A stretch of 41,738 bases of DNA, from positions 1-41,738 of the forward strand of contig NZ_JAQGNQ010000092.1 of NCBI RefSeq assembly GCF_028291745.1, given 5' to 3'. Of the stretch, positions 34,773 to 41,236 are shown piece by piece (positions within the stretch are counted from its first letter, which is position 1; each line of letters begins with the position of its first letter). A program made the translations under genes and the position numbers. Under the pieces are notes generated by a model that saw only the letters and a list, made by a program, of their open reading frames with translations, was not told the origin of the DNA and made no database searches. Origin of the DNA: Ramlibacter sp. (GTDB taxonomy: Bacteria > Pseudomonadota > Gammaproteobacteria > Burkholderiales > Burkholderiaceae_C).

Positions 34773-36563
34773 ATGCTCGAAGCGATTGCTGCAAGGATCC
34801 TAGACAGCGCGGCCGCCGGCGCGACTTCAGTGCTTCTTGAAGCAGTCAAACGCCAGAACGCTTCGCTGCTGCGCGCGCAGGAAGGGCCTGTTCAAGCGAA
34901 CTTTGTGGCCACCTCAGCGTTGGTAAAGCAAGCCATCGCTCGGCACGCTCAGGAGATAAAGGCATGGTCAAGTAGCATCCGCATTTCGGACTCGCGGACT
35001 CACAAGTCGGTGTTAGCGATATACGTCGATCTCGACACGTACTTGATGCCGCTGAGCACACACGTAGACCGATCAGAAAGAAGTCAGACGCAGCCCCTTT
35101 TGACTGCGTTACAAAATTCGAACGCGCATGCAGCAATCTTGGGAAATCCTGGTGCGGGCAAGACAACTTCACTGCAGAAGATATGCGCCGACTTCTTCTC
35201 GAAGGGCAAAGTCCTAGCGAACTACAACTTCCCTCTGTTGATCCGACTACGCGAACTTACAAGCAGCAAAAGCGTTCACCCGATCTACGACCGCCTGCAG
35301 GAAACTCTTGGAATTGCTGTCTTGTTCCCCGAGGAGAAGCAGCAAAGCTTATCATCGGAAGTTTGTGCCGGCATCGTTAGACAAACCATCAATGAATACC
35401 TAAATGGTCTCGGCGTCGTTCTCCTATTGGACGGTTTTGATGAAATCTCGAACGAGGTGGTCAAGCAGAGGGTCATTGCCGACATTGAGACTTTAGCCAA
35501 CTTTCTCCGGCACTCTCGAATGCTAGTCACATCGAGGAGTCGTGAGTTCAGGTACAAGTTAGGCAATCTAGAAAAGTTTGAGATCGCTCCACTCAAGGAG
35601 GAGCAAATCGAAGTCTTCGCACGGCGATGGCTCGCCTCAGAAGGAGATGCGAAGGATTTCCTTAGCAAGCTTCAGGGAAGCCCGTACCAAGATACCGCGA
35701 TGCGGCCTTTGACCGTCGCTCACCTGTGTGCAATTTACGAGCGCATCCGGACCATTCCGGAAAAGCCGAAAAGCGTATACAAGCGCATCGTAAATTTACT
35801 GCTGGAAGAATGGGACAGCCAGAGGCAGATTGTTCGCCGGTCCGTCTATGCTGGATTCGACCTCGACCGAAAATTCGAGTTTTTGGCGCATGTAGCTTTC
35901 ATGCTCACGATACAGGGAGAACTCGTTTTTGACAGCGCGCTTCTCGCGAGCATCTATACCTCGATCCACATGGAGTACGGTCTTCCTGAGCGGGAGGCTG
36001 CTGATGTCATCGGGGAGATTGAATCTCACAGCGGTCTGATCATAGAAAGCAGCTACCGTAGCTATGAGTTCGCGCACAAGTCGCTCCAAGAGTACCTCGC
36101 TGCTGATTACATAGTTCGACTGCCTAATGCCAAGTTCTTGGAAGGTGAGTTCTCCAAACTCGCGAACGAACTTGCCGTCGCTACTGCGCTATCTTCGAAG
36201 CCGGCAGCTTACCTCGGTGAGCTCGTGCTTGGATCTTTGATCGATGCCAAGCTCGACCAAGCGTGGTACAACGTCTTTCTTGGGCGCCTTGCAATTGAGA
36301 AGACCGAGTTTCAGACGGGATATACGCCGCAGGCCACATTCGCCGCAGTAACTCTTCTCTCGTTTGCGGAAAATCCCGAGTCTTTTGTGCCACTTCTTCA
36401 GCCAATGCTGCCGGGCGATCTGTTCACCTTCCTAGAAAATCACTACAAGGTGCACACAAGGAGTCACAGCGCAAAAGGTGAATTCGTGACGTTCAAGAAG
36501 ATAAAGGATTTTGACGGGTACGTTCTCGCGCCAACGATCAGACTTCCAACAAGTCTGTTGTGA
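34773..36563 (+). CDS. NACHT-domain STAND NTPase, probable phage defence protein
   Basis: A protein of 596 residues. An N-terminal helical region of about 110 residues is followed by NACHT: Walker A GNPGAGKTT (124-132), Walker B VVLLLDGFDE (215-224), sensor VTSRSRE (252-258) and the winged-helix end FAHKSLQEYLAADY (433-446). A short C-terminal region without recognisable repeats follows. Bacterial NACHT proteins sense phage and trigger abortive responses; here the effector and sensor parts are unassigned. CGGAGG precedes the ATG. Codon use is visibly less GC-rich than in neighbours, implying transfer. The last nine codons lie inside the right inverted repeat, so that repeat supplies the stop. 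Confidence 0.88.
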   Translation: MLEAIAARILDSAAAGATSVLLEAVKRQNASLLRAQEGPVQANFVATSALVKQAIARHAQEIKAWSSSIRISDSRTHKSVLAIYVDLDTYLMPLSTHVDRSERSQTQPLLTALQNSNAHAAILGNPGAGKTTSLQKICADFFSKGKVLANYNFPLLIRLRELTSSKSVHPIYDRLQETLGIAVLFPEEKQQSLSSEVCAGIVRQTINEYLNGLGVVLLLDGFDEISNEVVKQRVIADIETLANFLRHSRMLVTSRSREFRYKLGNLEKFEIAPLKEEQIEVFARRWLASEGDAKDFLSKLQGSPYQDTAMRPLTVAHLCAIYERIRTIPEKPKSVYKRIVNLLLEEWDSQRQIVRRSVYAGFDLDRKFEFLAHVAFMLTIQGELVFDSALLASIYTSIHMEYGLPEREAADVIGEIESHSGLIIESSYRSYEFAHKSLQEYLAADYIVRLPNAKFLEGEFSKLANELAVATALSSKPAAYLGELVLGSLIDAKLDQAWYNVFLGRLAIEKTEFQTGYTPQATFAAVTLLSFAENPESFVPLLQPMLPGDLFTFLENHYKVHTRSHSAKGEFVTFKKIKDFDGYVLAPTIRLPTSLL

Positions 36564-36697
36564 CGCATTCAAACCCATCGCACGCGATCCCCGCCCCTGT
36601 AACGTGCCCCAGCGTCGGACCGACAGTCGGCAAACCAGAATACAATCTGCCGCCGAACCGCTGGCGTCGTTCAATGGCAGGGCCTGAGCTTCCCAAG
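36538..36697. repeat. Right inverted repeat of the NACHT unit (160 bp)
   Basis: Reverse complement partner of 34502-34660 with about 97% identity by eye. It begins inside the NACHT coding end and finishes exactly at the tRNA-Gly anticodon loop (CTTCCCAAG). Beyond this point the right side shows no tRNA similarity, while the left side continues into the tRNA 3' half. Confidence 0.9.
36660..36697 (+). pseudogene. tRNA-Gly 5'-half fragment
   Basis: GCTGGCGTCGTTCAATGGCA through GCTTCCCAAG copies the first 38 nt of the intact tRNA-Gly, with two changes (GCTGGCG for GCGGGCG, GGGCC for GGACC). It stops at the anticodon loop. A TACAAT box lies 13 nt upstream, as in the intact gene. It has the same orientation as the intact tRNA. 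Confidence 0.75.
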
Positions 36698-37039
36698 AAT
36701 CGGGCACAGTAGCGACCCCACATCGAGGTCTTCCCTCGCTGCATCGGCCGGAGCCATGCGGATTCCTCTGTTGCTCCCCTCCAACGTCTAGACCGTCACT
36801 GAGCTTGGGAAGGTCCGAGCCGGTCGTCCACGGCCGGCGTCGCCATCTTGTCCGTCGTGTTCACCGACTGAGCTTCCCTGAGGTTCCTGCGGTTTACCTG
36901 GATCGGGGAAACTCCCAAACCTCAGTTGAAGCCGGTGTCCTCGGCGGCAAACACTCCAAATTCGGGTTCCAAGTCGCCTCCCCACTGGTTGACAGTTGTT
37001 CCGCCCGAGAACGGTCACTCGCCTTCACCCATATTCCGC

Positions 37040-37080
37040 CGGGGTAAATGTCAGGTATGGGAGCAGAGTGCAAACAACTA
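37040..37080. repeat. 41-bp direct repeat, copy 1
   Basis: It matches copy 2 (37114-37154) over the whole length, with a 25-bp identical core TATGGGAGCAGAGTGCAAAC plus AACTA. Offset is 74 bp. It is present twice only in this window. Confidence 0.8.
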
Positions 37081-37113
37081 CCCCCTAGCTCCCACGAACC
37101 CATTACCCTTCAC

Positions 37114-37154
37114 CGGGATAAAAGTTAGATATGGGAGCAGAGTGCAAACAACTA
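37114..37154. repeat. 41-bp direct repeat, copy 2
   Basis: Starts CGGGATAAAAGTTAGA and then shares the 25-bp identical core with copy 1. The variable first 16 bp differ at four positions from copy 1. Confidence 0.8.
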
Positions 37155-37180
37155 TCCTCGTCCTCCACGAGCCACACGCA

Positions 37181-37513
37181 TCACTCCCGGATGGAATTCG
37201 GGTGAAATCCATCGCGAACGACGCGAGGCGACATCAAGGGTAGCACTCTCACGGGGCCGCAGATCTCGGTATCCCGACCTGGTGCGCCGATCGACTCCGC
37301 CGTTGCTTCGACCACCGGAACGCACCGACGATCACCAAGCAGCTTCTCACGCGATTTGAACATCATCATCATCAAATCGTTGTCTCCAAGAGGATCGTGC
37401 AGCGCATCCACGTAGCACTTGTCGCTCACTTCCCGATCGCAGCTTCCTTCAACCTCACCCGAAAATCGGCCCACCGTCACAGCGACGATCGGCTCCACCG
37501 CGGGTTCCTGCAC
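37181..37513 (-). CDS. Possible small hypothetical protein or gene remnant
   Basis: An open frame of 110 codons with a coding-like third-position bias. It includes EPIVAVTVGRFSGEVEGSCD, CYVDALHDPLGDNDLMMMMF and LLGDRRCVPVVEATAE, and four Cys residues. I do not recognise a family. The only start is a GTG preceded directly by GGGAG; a stop lies six codons upstream. It could be the tail of a gene whose 5' part was lost when the flanking units inserted, or a genuine short gene downstream of the reverse transcriptase. Confidence 0.4.
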   Translation of the reverse strand: MQEPAVEPIVAVTVGRFSGEVEGSCDREVSDKCYVDALHDPLGDNDLMMMMFKSREKLLGDRRCVPVVEATAESIGAPGRDTEICGPVRVLPLMSPRVVRDGFHPNSIRE

Positions 37514-37732
37514 CTCCCAGACAGTACGTCAAGAGCTTAGAGAGATTCGGGACATGCTTGGGCAAGAGTGGTTGAGAGAGTGCGTCACCCCATTACTCGT
37601 TCCTGTTTGGACGGTTTGGGTGGTAGCTCGGGTCTGCGCGGCCGTCGGGTCGGAGGGCTGCGTCTGGAAAGCCTCTCGACGAATGCCACGGATCATTTCG
37701 CTTTCGGACGCTTTGTGCCTTTCGACTTGGCG

Positions 37733-37757
37733 GATTCCAGTGCAGGCATGCTGATGC
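37733..37757. repeat. Left inverted repeat of the SLATT-RT unit (25 bp)
   Basis: GATTCCAGTGCAGGCATGCT plus GATGC matches the reverse complement of 39856-39880 at 24 of 25 positions, with weaker similarity for about 5-10 bp on both sides. It lies 25 bp beyond the reverse transcriptase stop. A small TCCCC/GGGGA hairpin (37761-37774) between them could end the transcript. Confidence 0.75.
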
Positions 37758-37782
37758 ATATCCCCATCCGGGGATAACTGCC

Positions 37783-39147
37783 CTATGACATGCTGGACAC
37801 GTCCTTCTGAAGCTTGTGCGTCGCGCGACCAATAATACGGTTAAAGGCAATCAATACCTCGTCATCTGGAAGGCCAGCGACATTTACCCCAATCTCACTG
37901 AGGAACGTGCGAACTGCAGGAACCGTTAGCAAATCGTAGTTCGGAATATACCTGTGGGTAGCCTTGTCGGTTCGTTTCGCTTCGAAGTACGCTTTCACCG
38001 CTCGCTTGGGGTTGGGTGGCACTGCAATCTTAAACCTGTTGAACAATAGGCGCACGGTGTTGTCGATCCGGTGCAGCACAGTGGGATCATTGATTTGCGA
38101 ATAGTAGAAGACCCATCCAAAGCGCTGACCCTTGTAGATACATCCCGTGAGCTTCAGATTTAGATTCCACCGAAAGCGTGCACGAGCGGCGTCGCGTTCA
38201 AGAACGGTCACAGCTGTTCTGAGTCGATGCCGATACTCAACGAACGTCTCGACCAAGGAGCCTTCGAATGCGAGCACATTAGTCGCCTTGACCGAGATAC
38301 GAGTCGGCTCTACTGAGTACCCCAAATACGTGAATCCCGCAGCAGTCAACCCGATGTGGCTCTTTGATCCTGGCTCATTGATAGGGTGCGGTGACAGCTT
38401 CGACGCGCGCAAAATTCCAAACACTTCCTTGCATAGCGGACCGGGGTCAACGTCAGTAAGGATGATGATGTCATCCACATACCTGATGTATACAGGCGCG
38501 AGCGATTTGATTCGAGCATCAACCTCCAGCATGAAGATCTCAGCCAATACGTTTGATATTGACAGGCCTTGGGGCACTCCCTTGGTTCTAGTCGAAGCGT
38601 TGTTGACTGCGTTTTCAGCAACAGTCGGATTCATGAGAGCGTTCGCAACGAGCTTGCGAAACGCGGGCAATCGCGCTCGCCGCCTAGCGCGAGACAGGAC
38701 AATGGAATGATTCAGTGACGGATAGAAGTCGCGGAGGTCAATTCGTATGAAGTGAGGATACTTTCCGGAGTCAACAGCGGCTTTCAGAGCGTCAATCTTG
38801 CCTTGCGGAAGGTCCGGTCTCGCTTCCGGATAAATGTCAAACAGATAGTCGCAAAGAGCTCGAAGCGTGACCCGGTCACGGATGGTGGGAATGGCAAGCT
38901 GCCTTGGCGCCTTGTCAGCACCACGAGAAACGAGCTTCTCTCTGTATTTTGTGTACTCGTAGGTCCCTGCGAGCGCCTTCTTGGAGATCAGGGCGACCTC
39001 AGAGGCAAGGCGTCCTAGGAAGTTGCGCGCGTCGACTCTGTCCAACCCGACGGCTCGACTTTCGGAAAGGCGCTTCGAGTATGTGTCCGCTATCCCGGTA
39101 GGGGAGAACTTTTCGCGAAAAGCCTTAGCCGCATTTATTTTTGCCAT
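37783..39147 (-). CDS. Reverse transcriptase of a probable defence (UG/DRT-type) system
   Basis: A protein of 454 residues. RT motifs in order: RQLAIPTIRDRV (82-93), FIRIDLRDFYPSL (133-145, catalytic Asp), GVPQGLSISNVLAEIFM (190-206) and YIRYVDDIIIL (220-230, YVDD catalytic pair), then a roughly 190-residue helical C-terminal extension. It lacks the group II intron maturase X/HNH domains and the retron NAxxH/VTG marks, so it is not a group II intron or typical retron RT. The start overlaps the SLATT-like gene by 13 bp, so the two are one operon. Codon use is less GC-rich than the core genome. I place it in the unknown-group/DRT RTs by motif style only; the exact class needs a profile search. 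Confidence 0.88.
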   Translation of the reverse strand: MAKINAAKAFREKFSPTGIADTYSKRLSESRAVGLDRVDARNFLGRLASEVALISKKALAGTYEYTKYREKLVSRGADKAPRQLAIPTIRDRVTLRALCDYLFDIYPEARPDLPQGKIDALKAAVDSGKYPHFIRIDLRDFYPSLNHSIVLSRARRRARLPAFRKLVANALMNPTVAENAVNNASTRTKGVPQGLSISNVLAEIFMLEVDARIKSLAPVYIRYVDDIIILTDVDPGPLCKEVFGILRASKLSPHPINEPGSKSHIGLTAAGFTYLGYSVEPTRISVKATNVLAFEGSLVETFVEYRHRLRTAVTVLERDAARARFRWNLNLKLTGCIYKGQRFGWVFYYSQINDPTVLHRIDNTVRLLFNRFKIAVPPNPKRAVKAYFEAKRTDKATHRYIPNYDLLTVPAVRTFLSEIGVNVAGLPDDEVLIAFNRIIGRATHKLQKDVSSMS

Positions 39148-39680
39148 CCGAATGCGAGGCCGAGTGGAAGAAGGTACACGACACCGAAGGCCGCAACGCG
39201 AAGCGACCAGTGCAGTCCGAACAACAGGTAGTCAGACGTCGAAGGCATTCTGGAGGTGAGCCCTGTCCTGTTTAGAACGCGAAAATGGCGATCGTCATAG
39301 GAGGTGTGGTTCTCACATTCCTGGAGAAGTTTTGCGTATCGTGACGGCTTTTCAGTTGCAGGCACGGTGCCAGCTTTCAGCTCGTCGTACAAGGTCTTCA
39401 GCGCAAGATGATTGGCACGCATCATCAACGCACGACCCTTGAAATCGCGGCTCGCGACGAGCATCGATATTGCGAGTAAGCCAACGGACAGGATGGCCAG
39501 CGAAATGTCGGTATCTGGACCGAGGAACTTCTCGTGCCTGACCGCAATGATAGACCCGGCAGTGCTCAGTACTGCATACCAGACAAGCAGTACCTGCGAG
39601 TGAAGATCGTCGTTGCGCAGCCTGACTTCAGCGGCAATACGAGCCTTGTAAGTGAACCAGATGTCGTCAAACTGCGGCAT
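39135..39680 (-). CDS. SLATT-like membrane effector next to the reverse transcriptase
   Basis: A protein of 181 residues. Two adjacent transmembrane helices (about 28-48, VLLVWYAVLSTAGSIIAV, and about 58-77, ISLAILSVGLLAISMLVA) are followed by a long amphipathic region with SRDFKGRALMMRANHLALKT, the S.dfk.kA..m+..y..L pattern of SLATT domains, and a third hydrophobic helix near the C-terminus (155-177). SLATT proteins are predicted pore-forming effectors paired with nucleotide- or nucleic-acid-producing enzymes, including reverse transcriptases. It is first in the operon and its 3' end overlaps the RT start. No good ribosome binding site is visible before the ATG. Confidence 0.72.
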   Translation of the reverse strand: MPQFDDIWFTYKARIAAEVRLRNDDLHSQVLLVWYAVLSTAGSIIAVRHEKFLGPDTDISLAILSVGLLAISMLVASRDFKGRALMMRANHLALKTLYDELKAGTVPATEKPSRYAKLLQECENHTSYDDRHFRVLNRTGLTSRMPSTSDYLLFGLHWSLRVAAFGVVYLLPLGLAFGWQK

Positions 39681-39734
39681 GAAGGTGGAGGGGCGAGTAT
39701 TGAGAAGTAAGTAATTCGCCCTTGTTCAGGACCA

Positions 39735-39763
39735 GGGACATAGTCCCAACGGGTTGCCCCGTT
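39735..39763. ncRNA. Two tandem hairpins upstream of the SLATT-RT operon
   Basis: GGGAC-ATA-GTCCC (39735-39747) and AACGGG-TTGC-CCCGTT (39748-39763) are adjacent perfect hairpins in the 5' region of the operon, 55 bp before the SLATT start. They may be a leader structure or part of a non-coding RNA template of the kind that several defence RTs use. The type call is tentative; no transcript is proven. Confidence 0.35.
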
Positions 39764-39855
39764 AGTCATTAGATTCGCCGTTTGCACAGCCTCGTGCCCG
39801 CCGCTCCGAGGCGGATACTAACTCATTCCACATTCGAGAAGCGAGGTAGATGGGA

Positions 39856-39880
39856 GCATCAGCATGCCTCCACTGGAATC
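39856..39880. repeat. Right inverted repeat of the SLATT-RT unit (25 bp)
   Basis: GCATCAGCATGCCTCCACTG plus GAATC is the inverse of 37733-37757 with one mismatch. It ends 53 bp upstream of the intact tRNA-Gly. Confidence 0.75.
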
Positions 39881-39933
39881 TACCCAGCCGCGCTCGGAGC
39901 AGAGAACGCCCCTGTACAATCCGCCGCTGTCCC

Positions 39934-40007
39934 GCGGGCGTCGTTCAATGGCAGGACCTGAGCTTCCCAAGCTCAAGACGTGGGTTCGATCCCCATCGCC
40001 CGCTCCA
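39934..40007 (+). tRNA. tRNA-Gly (anticodon CCC)
   Basis: A 74-nt cloverleaf: acceptor GCGGGCG/CGCCCGC, D arm GTTCAATGGCAGGAC, anticodon arm TGAGC-TTCCCAA-GCTCA with anticodon CCC, T arm with GGTTCGATC, discriminator T and encoded CCA. TACAAT lies 13 nt upstream as a -10 box; no good -35 is seen, perhaps because the SLATT-RT unit replaced upstream sequence. It is the right boundary of the island. Confidence 0.95.
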
Positions 40008-40323
40008 CGCTTTCCACCTCCGCGGTCCTGCTCGCGCGATCACCCTGCGGCGGGTGTGCGCCAGTCCCCACCCGCATCCCCTGCTCTTGCCACTCCTCCC
40101 TCTCCGGCGGCCGCCAGAAGGTGTCGTAGACATAGAAGATTGTGAAGAGCCCCATCGCGCACAGCACCGCCGCGCCGAAGGCTGCGAAGTCCGTGCTCGT
40201 GGGGTTGTGTCCGGGCCGCAGCCAACGCAGCGAGCCAAGCAGGCACACCAGCACGAAGAGCGTCGCGATCCAGAAGGCCGCATGCAGCAGTTTCGAGATC
40301 AGGCGGCCCAGTATTCGCTTCAT
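39973..40323 (-). CDS. Small membrane protein overlapping the tRNA on the other strand
   Basis: A protein of 116 residues with two transmembrane helices (about 14-33, LLHAAFWIATLFVLVCLLGS, and about 48-68, FAAFGAAVLCAMGLFTIFYV), then a soluble tail ending MGIEPTS. I do not recognise a family. The last 12 codons read antisense through the 3' end of tRNA-Gly, where the stop codon lies, so the natural C-terminus may be accidental. ATG 40323 is chosen over upstream starts because the membrane helices follow. It is 43 bp downstream of a GAF gene on the same strand. Confidence 0.6.
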   Translation of the reverse strand: MKRILGRLISKLLHAAFWIATLFVLVCLLGSLRWLRPGHNPTSTDFAAFGAAVLCAMGLFTIFYVYDTFWRPPEREEWQEQGMRVGTGAHPPQGDRASRTAEVESVERAMGIEPTS

Positions 40324-40366
40324 GCCTTCGACAGGAACGAGATGGCGGCAGCAGGTGCTCGCGCCC

Positions 40367-41008
40367 TCACGCCTGCTCCAGCGCCCGCGCCAGCGCACGG
40401 GCAACCGATTGCAGCACGGCCCGGGGCTCGTCCAGTTTCAAGCGTGGCTGGTGGGCATAGGCGCAGACGGTGCCGAACACGCGGCCGTCGCGCGTCACGA
40501 TCGGGGCGATGATGTGCGCGCGAATGTCGTACTCGCGGGTGGCCGCAAGCCGCGCTGCTTCGGGGTTGGCGCGCGCATCCGACAACTTGGGCGGCAGGCG
40601 TCCGTCCAGCACGCGCTGGCAATAGGTCGCTTCCAGCGGGTCGGCCTGGCCCGCCGTCATTGCCTGCGGGTCTCCGGGTTCGCTGGCCACGTTGCGGATC
40701 AGGCGCTTGCCGTTGAGGAATTGCGCGACGAACACCACGTCCATGCCGGTGCGCTCGCGCACCTGTCGCAAGAGGCCGGTGATCGGCTCGAAGAAGGTAT
40801 TGCTGCTGCCGTCCGCAGTGGTGGTCACGAACTCGCCGGACACGACCTCGACCCCGGAGAGGTCGTCCCAGTCGGTGATGAATTCGGTCGGGAGTTCATC
40901 CGGGTGGCCGTGCACGGCATCGGCCAGCTTCACGTGGTCCAGCCGCGGCTGCGCCTCCTTGGGAGCAGTCCTCGCGCTGCGGAACGGATGCCAGATTTCA
41001 CGTCGCAT
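40367..41008 (-). CDS. GAF domain protein
   Basis: A protein of 213 residues. An N-terminal charged region (about 1-75) is followed by a GAF domain: LLRQVRERTGMDVVFVAQFL, TYCQRVLDGRLP, AHIIAPIVTRDGRVFGTVCA is its typical last strand pair. No output domain is attached. A bound ligand or chromophore cannot be predicted; the single Cys of TYCQR is in the position often seen in this class. It is similar in kind to the GAF protein at 33473 but clearly longer and not a close copy. It is followed by the small membrane protein gene. Confidence 0.8.
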   Translation of the reverse strand: MRREIWHPFRSARTAPKEAQPRLDHVKLADAVHGHPDELPTEFITDWDDLSGVEVVSGEFVTTTADGSSNTFFEPITGLLRQVRERTGMDVVFVAQFLNGKRLIRNVASEPGDPQAMTAGQADPLEATYCQRVLDGRLPPKLSDARANPEAARLAATREYDIRAHIIAPIVTRDGRVFGTVCAYAHQPRLKLDEPRAVLQSVARALARALEQA

Positions 41009-41236
41009 GGCTTCTCACCGCGAACGTGTTGCGCGCGCCGCAATGGGCGGGCAGGGCGCCCGGCGGCGCCTGGTGGAATGGGACGATGCGACTCACCTTG
41101 TGCGCACTGGCTGTTCTGTGGGCGTGGACGCGATACTGCCGACCCGCAACCGGCCGCGAAGACAGCGCAAACGCACATCGGCGGTCGGACAACTCCCGTA
41201 GCGCTGCAACGGCAGCGTTTGCCCGACCCGCGTCGC

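Larger units (their letters stand above)
36698..37180. other. Non-coding stretch with tRNA-Gly arm fragments and direct repeats
   Basis: No gene is seen. Short matches to the tRNA-Gly anticodon arm occur at about 36795-36807 (GAGCTTGGGAAG, minus sense) and about 36868-36877 (TGAGCTTCCC, plus sense). Two 41-bp direct repeats lie at 37040 and 37114. This looks like layered insertion scars between the two defence units. Confidence 0.5.

Noticed and set aside
37360..37375. CATCATCATCATCA microsatellite as a regulatory repeat
   Set aside because: Only four units long and in frame within a possible coding sequence (Met codons on the minus strand); too short to claim.
37783..39147. Group II intron or retron identity for the reverse transcriptase
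   Set aside because: No maturase or HNH domain and no intron domain V-like sequence nearby; the retron NAxxH and VTG motifs are absent, and the partner gene is membrane-type.
34325..40007. CRISPR array in the island
   Set aside because: Repeats here occur in pairs only and are inverted or widely spaced; no regular repeat-spacer series is present.
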